Source: Azolla pinnata (taxonomy: Eukaryota; Streptophyta; Polypodiopsida; Salviniales; Salviniaceae). From it: a DNA stretch of 48,787 nt. The stretch is taken from NCBI GenBank assembly GCA_037176905.1, contig JBBBWG010030510.1, positions 1-48,787 of the forward strand. The letters are read 5' to 3'. Position numbers and translations under genes: made by a program. The notes below the pieces were generated by a model, which was not told the origin of the DNA, ran no database searches, and saw nothing but the letters and a program-made list of their open reading frames with translations. Positions 34,501 through 45,600 of the stretch are shown here, piece by piece; within the stretch, counting starts at the first letter, position 1; each line of letters begins with the position of its first letter.

Positions 34501-36713
34501 TCAGCATATCACGCTTGGACCCTGGTATGGAGCAGCCTCTACGACAAAATCTTCCGGAGGCCGGAACTCCTCAAGCCATACAAGATCTGGTTGCTCTTTT
34601 CCATCATTACTTTTTTCATTGTTACTAGATTGAGGTCCTACAATGATAAATGGTTGGGGATCAAAACCAAGTAAGAATGTATCCATACACACACTGATGG
34701 AAAAAATGTACAATCCACTTCACCTGAGTCTGGAAATATTTCACGATAATATGTACAATGCCTCCCATCTTGTGGTGAATAGGGTGGGGCAAGGACATCA
34801 AGAACTGCACAAGGTGTCACTGCTGTAAATGAATGGATGTTTCCTCCACTCGTCGGGTATAAGATGGCTGGTTCACATGGTGCAGAAATAACTTCATCCA
34901 CAACTACTTTGGCCAGCTGGGCTGAAACCCGCAAAAAAATACCAAAACTTATACAATGGTGTCAAACACCTTACTTTCAAATCTTAAAAGCTGAGTGATG
35001 ATTTTTGAGTCAAATAAGAACACGTACCTTGTTTTGTAGTGTCATTCTGATCGACCCAGTCATACGCCTTGACATGCATGGACCCGTATAAGAGTTTGCT
35101 CAAGACAGTCATGCCAGGATGGTTATGGAGGGGGATCACTGCTGATGTTGGCAAGCAGAAGATTCCAATCTATCTCAAAACATTAAGCCAAAATAAAAGG
35201 CAAAAAATATTATTCAGGGTCAAACTTTTCAAGTGTCTAATCAAGGTAAAGCTGTTAGCTTATGGATCTCTCTCACACACACTCTCTCTCCCTCCATAGA
35301 AAGCAACGGATCCCCTCTTTTATATATCGTAATTTAGACATGGGGCTCTCTCTCCTTTATGCTTAGCATCAAGAAGGTGGAGAACTTACAGAGAAGTCTT
35401 TGCCCTCGAATATATGCAGATATGTGATAGGTGGGGACCATCGAGATACCATGGAAAAATGCCGCCCAGCACGTCCGGTCATTCTCCCAAAAAACCCTAG
35501 TCCTCGATCATTTTGTGAAGCTACATTTTCATCTACCCCGACATCAATAGGCCTGATGCTATCTGCATATTAAGAACAGGTCTTTCTCAACTCACAAACA
35601 CACGTGCACGCCCATTCTCTCTCATATTCTTTCAATGGTGAAATGCTGCGGTAAAACATTCAGGCTTGCTTTACATAAAAATAGAAAGTTTAACATGCAT
35701 AAGTCACAAATGGGAAAATCGAATTTCAAATGGCAAAAGATTTGCGTCTGACTGGTTAAGGCACAAAGCTCGAATCTCACTTGGCACATTTTCAGTGTGT
35801 ATCTATCTCAAAATGTCTTTGATAACATCTCAATTTGAAAACACAGACAGAATATATACTCGGGAGTCAGAGTACAGTAAATCAACCTTAATAATACCTA
35901 TGATAGTCACTCCACATATGAAGTTTGCAAGCAATAGATATCTAATACTAGGTATACACTTCCTCTGGTTTAACCTTTCTTTCTCTAGGATGAATACAGG
36001 AAGAAAAGAAATATGGATTTTTTCATGATGAATGCACCATCGAACCCCGAAAGACCTGATACCATGTTCTATGAATGAAGAACTTGTTAACATCTGCAGA
36101 GTTTAGACTTCATAGTTTATATCCAATAGACATATGTATGTATATACGGCAAAGCCATTCCAACTGTGAATTTAGCCAATACACATATAAGTGAAATAAA
36201 GCTAGAAATCGGAGGGCATATTATTCGGAATGCACACAGCAAAAACAATTCGATCAGCGCACCTTCTAGAATCTTGACAAGAGAGAATCGTCGATGCTTT
36301 GGACTCGATACTCAAAAAAGAATTTCGAGAAAAGGCATGACATTGCAACTTCACGAAGAGAGAAAGAGAAGGAATCCATCAAAGACAAAGAATTGAGCAG
36401 AGAAAGAGAGAGAGAAAAAGAAAGAAAGATATATTAACGTCTTCTAAGACCAAAATTGGCCCATGAGACAAAAGATACAGCAGTGGGATGTGTACCCAAT
36501 CTTCCAAAGTACAAAAAATGAAACCACAGAAAGAGAAAGAGAGAGAGAGAGAGAGGGAGTAGTACCCAGGATGGTCCGGACCCTGTGCAGGGATCGATTG
36601 GGTGAAGATGCGGAGAAGGTTTCTTTGCAAGCATCGAAAAGGGCTTGGACTGGGTGATGATGAGAATTCAGGGGATGCGCAGGATTGGAGGCACGGCCGT
36701 CTTCAAGGCACAT
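34501..36713 (-). CDS. PCO: Plant cysteine oxidase, ADO-type thiol dioxygenase (5 exons, 265 aa)
   Basis: Oxidises N-terminal Cys of proteins with O2 to Cys-sulfinic acid, marking them for arginylation and degradation (hypoxia sensing via group VII ERFs, VRN2, ZPR2). Exons (minus) 36713-36566, 35562-35390, 35169-35028, 34921-34724, 34637-34501; phases agree. Helical start [16 protein letters not shown], then [12 protein letters not shown]. Cupin core: [19 protein letters not shown] gives His122 and His124; SGGNIHSF gives His184: the three iron ligands. Asp196 and Tyr202 (LDVLAPPY) sit at the same spacing as the catalytic Asp and Tyr of Arabidopsis PCO4. Ends [21 protein letters not shown], as in the PCO4/PCO5 group. 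ATG 36713 is the only in-frame Met of exon 1 and an in-frame TGA lies 16 codons upstream (36759-36761), so the protein should start MCLEDG. An upstream coding exon cannot be excluded. Confidence 0.94.
36420..36460. repeat. 41-bp dispersed repeat, copy 2 (PCO intron 1)
   Basis: Partner of 28025-28065 with two mismatches; see there. It lies inside intron 1 (35563-36565), about 105 bases from the exon 1 donor. Confidence 0.8.
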
Positions 36714-36787
36714 CGTTGTGGTCTCGCGCGCTGCGCAGTCCGCAGGTGTTGTGGGCGGTCAGTCAGTCAGTCAGCAGAGAAAAAATG

Positions 36788-36870
36788 GAAAGAAGAAGAA
36801 GAAGAAGAAGAAAAAGAAGAAGAAGATGATGATGATGAAGAAGAAGAAGAAGAAGAAGAAGAAGAAGAAA
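36788..36870. repeat. (GAA)n with (GAT)n interruption
   Basis: On the minus strand this is a (TTC)n pyrimidine tract directly upstream of the PCO start codon, thus probably in its leader. It generates poly-Glu/poly-Lys frames that are not genes. Confidence 0.9.
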
Positions 36871-38322
36871 GATAACGTGGGCCCTCGAGTTTTCCTTAAT
36901 TCCACGAAATGCCCCTCTATTTGGCTTCACAAGGCATGAGTTCCTCCTGTAAAATGGCCATGGTTTTCACCTCAGATACTCATCGAAGGGAATGCATAAT
37001 CAGAACAGATAATCGTTGTCGATCCAAAGTCCGTCGTAATTGCGTAAGGCGATGTGCTATCTGTGTTTTGCAACTGTTTCGATTCATATGAAGATGCATC
37101 CGATCACAACATCGATCCAGCTGCCTGCGGTCACGAATTTGCCACGTCAGACATTAGGCATGGTGCATGGTATGAAACGTTGGCGCTGAATCGATCCCAT
37201 GCCAATCCCGATTCGGAGGCACTCGAATTATGCATTTGCAACCCAAGCATTGTCACAATGCTACATTGTTGTATGAGAGTGCCCTGATCAGATATGCCTT
37301 CTGTTATGTTCTTGATAAACTGCCGACTAACCATATCTACAAGCTGCTGATATATCTAGGGAGCGGTTATGCTGATTTGGAGCTTAAAACATTATGATGT
37401 GATATGTATGTGCCTAGTTGGCATTGACCAAAACCTAACCCTAAACCCTAAACCCATAGCCATATCGAGTTGATTGGGCTAGAGGACTCAAAAAATTACT
37501 TGCTCCAGACTGCAAAAGATTATCATACATTCAGATCATAGCGCATATCGAGTCACAAATCCAACCCAAACAACCCAAGAAAGAATCCAATCCGATCTGA
37601 TATAATTAGTCCCTAAACTTAGGCCATAACACATCAGCCAAATTTGTGTTATGATACCAATTAGGCTAAATTAAGAAGCTGGACAATTTGTCTTTTTTGT
37701 TCCATTTTACAGCTTTTAAGGTGACCTCTTCTTATTCCACTTACCAGCCTCTTCAGCAGCTGTGATACGCGCAGCAACATTCCTTGAGCATTTGCACAGC
37801 TAAAACTGGAACAAGTTTATGTAATTTGATTAGATTTTGTGGTTTTTTCAGTCCTGAATTGAATCCTCTCAAAGTCCATGGCCACTATAAAAAATATAGA
37901 TCACATCTAGCAAATATATATTAACCCAGAAATGGGGAACACCATTTTCCGAATGCATACAAAATCCTTTGCAATCTGCTTTGAATCTATCTATGAAAAA
38001 GCCAGTGGCTAAAAATGGGGATTGCCATTCTCACGTAAAATTGTAACACTAACCTATAAACCGATTTGACAATTTGTCAAAGGTTACAGGCCGCAAAGGA
38101 AGCGGCCAATCTGTCACACCATTCTGCATGCAAATGCCCTCTCTGTTTCTCCATTTGAAACAGCAGACTCTTGCTGAAATAAGTGGGTATCTAGAGTGCC
38201 ATCCTCTTCCAAACAATATATATAATACATAGATTGCCACTCTGTGCCCATTGCTTTGTAAGAATGAATCTTTATCAAGCTCTTGTTACGATTATGAAAT
38301 CTTTATCAAGCCCTTGTTATGA
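36871..38322. other. PCO promoter region and spacer
   Basis: No coding sequence recognised. A short telomere-like stretch (AACCCTAAACCCTAAACCC) is at 37436-37454. It should contain the PCO promoter and the 3' UTR of the DHHC gene. I could not identify a hypoxia-response element with confidence. Confidence 0.5.
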
Positions 38323-41300
38323 TTATTTCCTCATATTGTTGTGATGAGCAACATCATCACATGCCACTGGAAACATCAACCCTGAGCCCATCTGCCCAAC
38401 TAAATTTGGGCACAACCATGTAATAGGGTTCGGCCCTAGGACCTGGACAAAATCACATGCGACAATGAAAACATGAGCAACTGTTTCAAAAAAGAATGCT
38501 TTGACACCAGTGTTTCCTTCCTGTACTCCAGCACTTTTGGAGCATCCTAATATTTAAACAAAATGGTAAATACATGTACGATCTCTTAGAGGAAATGCAT
38601 GTTCTCATTGCATATGGAACACCGTTACTCTAGTTCACAATCATGAGATGCATTTGGATTTTCTGCCAAAGTCATGAATGACTGAAATGAATACATGAAT
38701 GTACCATCTCTTAGAGCAAAATGTGATGTATATGGGTAGTTTGGGAATCATAAATGACTAAAATGAATATACATACCGCTTCCTAGAACAAAATGCATGT
38801 TCTCTTTGCATATGAATAGTGCCGATTCTAATTCACAGTCATCTGATGCGTATGGATTATGCATCGAAAATTTATATAGATATGTTTACGTTTTAAATGT
38901 ATATCATTGAAACAAGGTTTTCTATTACCGCAGACAGATTCGAGAAATATCCGATATCGTATGGGTGCTTGCGGTCGTAGCCTGCTTTTCCAACGAGAGA
39001 ATAAGTTCTCACACCCTCGTGATACTGCACTGCCCAATAAATACCAGAGCAAAATTTAAGCCTCCTGTAAATAGCATTGCTTACATCCAAAAAGAACGAC
39101 ATGCTTCCATGTCCCTAGCAGTGAATTTGGTACCTCGATTGTTGTCTTATTGTTCAGGATCAAATAGATATGCCATCCTAGAAGAACAACAAGAGCTACG
39201 GTGAGAGGAGCAATAATGGTTGCTGACAGCACCTGTTCATGAAGGGAATAAAAATCCAACCTTTAACCTGGAAGAAAGATTCCACACACTTCTACCACAA
39301 CAATCAATGATATTTCGTCCTGGCATACTTACTTTCAGAAGAGCTGATGTTGAAACCGAAGTGTTGATTGGCTGCTGTGCTGAAGCTCTTCTACTCTCAT
39401 CAGTATCTCTAAGGAAGTCTAGGGCATAACCCGCAATAAGTATCTGCAGTTCCAAACTATAAACTGTATAAGGATATGTATATACTCTTGGAGCCCAACA
39501 CAAACCCGAGGAATCTTGGCTCTAGAGCTTCAAGATCCTGCCATTCTGGTCTAGTGTACAGATCAACATCATCTTAGTCAAATGATACATTCATAGGTGA
39601 AGTAACAAGCGGCTTACCAGTGCATAACAACATGCGAAGACAATATAAAAGACAAAGAGGAAGAAATCCTTATAGTTATTGTGACCAACACAGTTATTGA
39701 TCCAAATGCAATGGTGATCCTGAAAAGCAGAGAAGCTAATGAGAATGTGCATCAGATTCTCTTGCCTAATCAATATAAGTTAAGGTTGTATAAATTACAT
39801 TACATTCTTGGTAAGACTAAAAAAAGGCTGCATGTAGCTGATTCATAAATTCAAGCACATGTAAAAGTAGTTGTTTGGTAGAAACTTTCCCTATAGCTAG
39901 ATTGACCAATATTTATAGACATATATATACCATTCTCAGCACACATTGTTTGCATACACGACAATGATGAGCCCGAGGAGGCTTGTATACACTGCATTTT
40001 TGACAATATCGTAGATCACCACCCTGGAACAAATTAAAATAATGCAATCAAGTACCTGTCAAAGAGCTCAAAATAACATCGCAGAAAGGATAAAAAGATA
40101 TTCTACATGATATTCCAGAGAAGATCCAAAGCCATCAAACTAGATTCATCGAGTAAAAAGGAAGAGGACAAAAATAAGGACTTAAGATTACTCAAGAATA
40201 TTTATTGATACTCAAATTCAATGTCTTAAAAATAAGGACTTAAGATTACTCAAGGATATTTCTTCAAAGCTGTGTGTTACACATCTCTCCTTACATCGAA
40301 GTAGATTATCATGAAAATTTTATCTTCAAAAAGGCATCCCAGATTCAAAAACTATGGTGGCAGTGCTGCCAACTTGAAACTATTTTAGCGATTTTAAAAG
40401 GATGGGCTGCTTTGGATCTTAAAAAATATGGTTACATATAGGAAAAGAGAGAAAAAACAGATTATCATTTTCATGCATGGAAAGCGAAATGATCAATTGG
40501 TACAACACTTTTCCTGGAAAGTACTGGAGCAGATGCTGAAACACAGGAAAGAACGGAACTAGACATTATACCATAGAGAACATATCATCCTAGAAATGGC
40601 AAGATTCGAGAGCATAAAACAAAAACACAATTGTGAATATGACGAATGCGATGTTGATTATCCCAAACTGAAGTATAGATCATATCCCAAGTACCTTGGT
40701 AATGGATTCACGTGTAATTAATTGCAAAATTATGAATGGAATCAAGGTATTTACAAAAAAGCTTCACCAAAGACATGACTATTTTCAGGTAGCACAATAC
40801 GACTTAAATGTTTTACGAGCCAGTATCCGAGGACCTTTACCTCCTTCTCTGTAGAGAAAGGGAACTAGGCCTACAGGGCATTGCAGCCACAGTAGTGGGT
40901 GATTACATCCCCTATCAGTCCCCGGCTCGTAAGGCAGACGCTTAAACCACTCAGCTTATGTATTTGCATGAATTTCTTGGGATAATTTCCCGGAGATTCC
41001 AAAGCCACACTGCTATGGGGCTGGGTAGCAACCAACCACCCTCCTAAGGGTGGCAGGTACTGTGGGATTTTTTTCAGGTAGCATACTACGACTTAATGCT
41101 TTCCACATGAATGTAATTAACTGCGAAATTATGAATGGAATCAAGGTATTTGCAGATAGGCTTCACCAAAGGCGTGAATTTTTCCAGTTAGCGCAATACG
41201 ACTTCATGCTTACGCATGAATGTGGATACACAAAATCCTTAAAAGTATAACACGTATATTACAGACACAAGCCACAAGTTGAGACTGAATTTGACTGGAG

Positions 41301-41605
41301 ACAGAACTAGAAAATGGTATTACCTTCCTCTTAACTTCATGAATTGAGACGCGATCATCTTCGACATCAGGCATGTAGGACAGGGGGACTTTCCCTGGGT
41401 CTCGGAATATGCAGAACCCATAATTTATGACCGCCATGAAAGTAATCGAGGAGAAGCACAGAGCATTGAATAGACCAGGGGCGCTGCTCATACCCAGCCA
41501 TTCTCCGATCACCAGGAACACGACTGTGTAGTAGACCAAGCAAATCAGAGCTACTACGAGAAGGACTGGAGGGGAAGAAACCCTCTCCATCCCTTTCTCC
41601 AACAT
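38323..41605 (-). CDS. DHHC-type protein S-acyltransferase, PAT15/PAT16-like (7 exons, 300 aa)
   Basis: Transfers palmitate or another acyl group to Cys of target proteins at Golgi/endomembranes. Exons (minus) 41605-41324, 40023-39931, 39719-39618, 39443-39333, 39232-39134, 39024-38929, 38442-38323; every intron falls between codons. Membrane segments: [20 protein letters not shown], an Ala/Ile-rich second one (about 45-65), [19 protein letters not shown] and [17 protein letters not shown]. The cysteine-rich domain (95-140) is [21 protein letters not shown] then DHHC (126-129) starting exon 3, followed by IWINNCVGH; Cys129 is the acyl acceptor. The TTxE motif is TTIE (226-229), and [17 protein letters not shown] and [11 protein letters not shown] follow, as in Arabidopsis PAT16. 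The C-terminus (VAHHNNMRK) is short. All key residues present. Confidence 0.94.
40709..41213. repeat. Duplicated ~105-bp unit split by an insertion, in DHHC intron 1
   Basis: Copy at 40709-40814 and copy at 41104-41213 share TTATGAATGGAATCAAGGTA, CTTCACCAAAG and GCACAATACGACTT / GCGCAATACGACTT. A third, partial copy (CAGGTAGCATACTACGACTTAATGC) is at 41067-41103. Between them, 40815-41066 is foreign-looking sequence (next entry). Confidence 0.75.
40815..41066 (-). mobile_element. Possible tRNA-derived SINE or tRNA relic inserted in the intronic repeat
   Basis: On the minus strand, about 40963-40930 reads AAGCTGAGTGGTTTAAGCG, close to the A-box and D-arm of tRNA-Ser/Leu, followed by TCTGCCTTACGAGC where an anticodon arm would be. 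The expected B-box region (GGGACTGATAGGGG) is badly decayed. Typical SINE tail and target-site duplication were not identified. Confidence 0.35.
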
Positions 41606-42520
41606 TCTGGCGCGTTGGACAAGGTCTCTCTCCTCTCCCCGGCCCTCCCCCGCGCCGGGTTTCTTTCTCCTGCTGTGTTCCTCTTGATTCGCGGTGGGTG
41701 ATTCCGCTTCTTCTGTGTGGAGGGAGCTGCAGGCTAGGAACTCCTTCGGAGCAAGGCAACAGTCGGATGAGAGGGCGGGGCGGCAGCCATCTCAGGGCGA
41801 TCGAGCTCGCGGCATGTTCAGGGGATCTCGGCCATCGCCGCGCTCTGCGTTTCCTCTGTTTGCTCTCATTTGACGATGAATGAAGAAGGAAAAGATGTTC
41901 TTATTTTGGGCAATCTACAAAACTGACATTTTCTGCTGTAGCAGCAGCAGCAGAAGCTGGCTGAGTATTCTGGGCAATCTGCAAAACCAATCTAATCTGT
42001 TGCAGCTAAGGCTAGCAAGAGGCTGTGTATCGTAACTGTAGCTGTCTGATAGGCTCAAAGTAGTGCGATCGAAGTTGCACTACGGTATCGCTCAGTATCG
42101 TGAGTGAGTCTACTGCCTGTGTCCGAGGTCCCAAATTGTGGGGCTGCATTCTCTAGGTCGAGAGGCCTTCTAAAAGGCATTCCTTGCATGTATTTCCACC
42201 AGTAAAGATCGTCGTGCCTGACTTTTGACACGCTTCGCTCGACTTGTTCATTGGCTTTGTTATCTCGGATCCCACGTGTTCTTTCTGTGCAATGGGGGAA
42301 ATGAAATGATTTACGATCACCACTAGAAACTATTTTGCCCTTTCTAGTGCCACAATGACTGTGCAATCTAGAAGCCTCCACAACATACTTGTGCGATAGT
42401 TCTACACGATTGATCTCATTCTAATTGCTAAACACAGATAGTTGTATTCCCCTTCCACACTATGAAGCGCTCATATTATAAATGCAGGTTCATTATGAAA
42501 AAGGTAGGATGTTGTATTCT
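41606..42520. other. DHHC promoter side and spacer
   Basis: GC-rich up to about 41850 and then mixed. Frames here (41698-41883, 42055-42381) show no recognisable family. Confidence 0.5.
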
Positions 42521-42530
42521 TTCTCATAAT

Positions 42531-42640
42531 CCTGCTCAACCTTAGTGGTAAGTTAAGCTTTTGTATGCACCAAACCAAGGTTCAGATCCTACTACAATCG
42601 GATCTGAATAAAGGTTGATTTGAATGGCTAAAATTAGTTA
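42531..42640 (+). mobile_element. Candidate tRNA-derived SINE head
   Basis: A-box-like CTTAGTGGTAAG at 42541-42552 and B-box-like GGTTCAGATCC at 42579-42589, spaced as in tRNA genes and tRNA-derived SINEs. No acceptor stem or anticodon stem folds cleanly, so it is not a working tRNA gene. Ends not defined. Confidence 0.4.
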
Positions 42641-45600
42641 TCAAAAGATTAGGGACAGACCCATATGGTCACATGACATATCTAAACATGTGGTTGTTTG
42701 AGAGCTTAAGAAATTGACCCTTATAAAGGGATAAGCTACATTTTTATATTTATGAATACTTTATTGTTGAGGCAAGGCTCTCTTTATCAACTCTTTTGAT
42801 TCAGATTTTGAGATATCATTCTTCTTTCTTCCCCCACAATACCCACCTCTTAGTATTCATAAAATTGCTTACAAACTGATACAGAAACACTACAAGATAT
42901 CACCAAATTCTTAAGATCAATATCTTGTTCTTCATGAAAAGTACTCAAGTCCTTTAAAGGGCAAGAAACAACTCGGAGGGAAGAACACACTCCCATACCG
43001 TCACATGCTCCTTCATGCTCCTTCATATTAATAGGCCCCTAAATTGCTCTTGATTACTCTTGATTCAATCACATGACGCAATATTTAATTAGTGCGACCA
43101 TTAATCAAATGATCAAACAAGTTAATCAAGCCTAATAAGTGATTTTTAATCGATTGCCATGATTTTTAATCGATTGCCATGATTTTTATTGTGCTTGATT
43201 ATTCATGTCAGGATATTTGGGATGGTCATCAATCAATCAAACCATGTTTTATGGTATAATTTTTTCTTATTTAATTAAATTCAAAGCATTAACCAAGGAA
43301 TTACACCTCAGTTTCAAATGTTGCTTAGATTTGACAAGGTACTCACTTGATACTTTTAAGATCAAAACATTATCTCACACCATTGGGCCAAATAACATTT
43401 GAATCCATTACCTTCCCATCAATAAACCTAAGATTTACTATTCTTCTATCAAATTAACAAATAAATTGCATGTTTAATGTATATTTAATATTACAAACAT
43501 AATTTATGCAGCCCAAGGTCTAGGTAATTTTATGTTTCTTAAATAGAATATATGAATTTTATAGCTTGTAAACATTTTACATTGATTTTATTGCAATTTT
43601 ACAAACATTTGAGCTTGAAATTTTGCCAATTAATTTTTTTAATGAAACTTACTATGATTTTTAGGACATTTAAATTTTAAAAATTTTGTAATTTTGTTGC
43701 ATTTTTATATGGATATTTACCGTAATTACTTTACATAATAAGACCTTTAAGCATGTCTTTTCGTTGGATTGTCAAACGGTAGTGAAAGTATGGGGGAAAA
43801 AGTTTTAAGGATTTTTTCAAAATCCTCATTTTCTAGAATAATATCATGGGCGATAGTGGCCTGGGCTGATGTGTTTGTAGTAATCATGCAGTAATTGAAG
43901 TTGATTCATTAGACTTTACGTTTGTTTTGTGCATTGGAAAATTTGAAAAGTATTATATATACATATATATATATATATGCTTTTTGTGGGAGAAATAAGG
44001 TTCCAATATATGGGAATTGTTGCCTAGAATTATTCATATTTAGATTAATTTGTGAATCAAAAAAAGGGAAAAAAATGTATGCGGTGGAGTTTGTCCAATT
44101 TACTCGGGGTTACTTAGTCAATAAAAGTAAGAGTAAATATGACTGTATGATGCAATACAAGGAATTAATGTTGATTCAGTTGTACTCAAGTGGTGTACAT
44201 TGCCTTTTATTCAAGAATGGAGGCACTAGTAACATATTTGTTATATGATATAATATGGTATCTTAAGATGAGTATATAATATAGTATGTTGTATTTAGTT
44301 ATAAGTGTTGATAAGACTTGACTACTCTCTTTCTATTCACTTTAACCAATAAAACAATTCCTTTAGAAAAAAAAGACTACAATTAGTTATCTATGTAAAA
44401 GGAAAAAAGATGTACATATAACAAGATATTAACTAAATAAGTTATCCCGAGTTTAATAATTATCATAAATATCACTTATCATATTCGTTAGCTATTTAAA
44501 ATACTCTTAAAATTTTAATTACTAGATGTAATAGAGGATTCTACTAAATAAGTCATTATTAGAAGTTAGTAACTAATAAGAATGTCGATTTACTAAAGAA
44601 ATTTCTTATTAACATCACTAGCTATTGAAAGTTAAATTTATTATCAATTAAAAATGATCCATTGACTATTAAATATTATAAAATTTCATATTAGCTATTC
44701 ACATCAATAAGTGACACATAACACTAATATTATCATGATGGCATACATTCTAACATCCAATGTTTCGAACTCACAACCTTTGAGTCAAACCTTTAACCAT
44801 TATAATAAGATATCTTGTGTAAATGTTTTTATAAATTATAACATATTTAGAACATTTTAGAGCAATCTAGAATATTTCATTATTATCTTGAATATAATAA
44901 ATACTATAAATATCTAAAATACTCTAAAGCATTTCAAAATACTTCGTAGGGACCTACAAATATGGGAGAACTCGTTCATTAAAACTCATTTGGTTTAACA
45001 TTAGTTTTTGGCGCGTTTGTACTCCAAGTTTCTAAGTAATTGATCTCTTGTCTTTTTTCCTTAGCTTATCTTCTTTTTTTTATCATACTCTTGTCTTCAA
45101 GTTCTATAGTTGTCCACAAGCCTCAACCGTGATAAATGCAGCTCGTATATGATTGAAAGAGAACATCAATTAACCAAATGAGACAATCCAGTTGGAGGAA
45201 GTTTGAGGAGATTTAAGTTTACGCTATAAAAAGCGTTATTATCTACATTAGCGTACTAATTAGCTTATACAAGAAAAACGTTAAATTTGAGATTTTCACT
45301 AGAAGCATTATACAAGTCTAAAAGATTTTTCTCTTATTAATAAAAAATGTACATTTGACTTAAACCGAAATACTTCTTATAAACTAAACTTGTTTAGTTA
45401 GTTTACATGTTAATTTATAACTAGTTTTACACTTTGGGACCAAGTTCAACATACAAGTTGAACTTACTATCTTAATGATCAACTTACAAAGTACTTTTTA
45501 TTCGGATAATATTATTGTGGTTAATGTCGGTATAATTCTTACATTGATTGGCCGGCTGGTAACTGATTTTATACTTATGTGAGGTTACCCTAATATGGAT

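Noticed and set aside
43922-44248. 108-codon plus-strand frame
   Set aside because: Begins in a TA microsatellite, AT-driven composition, no recognisable domain or splice context.
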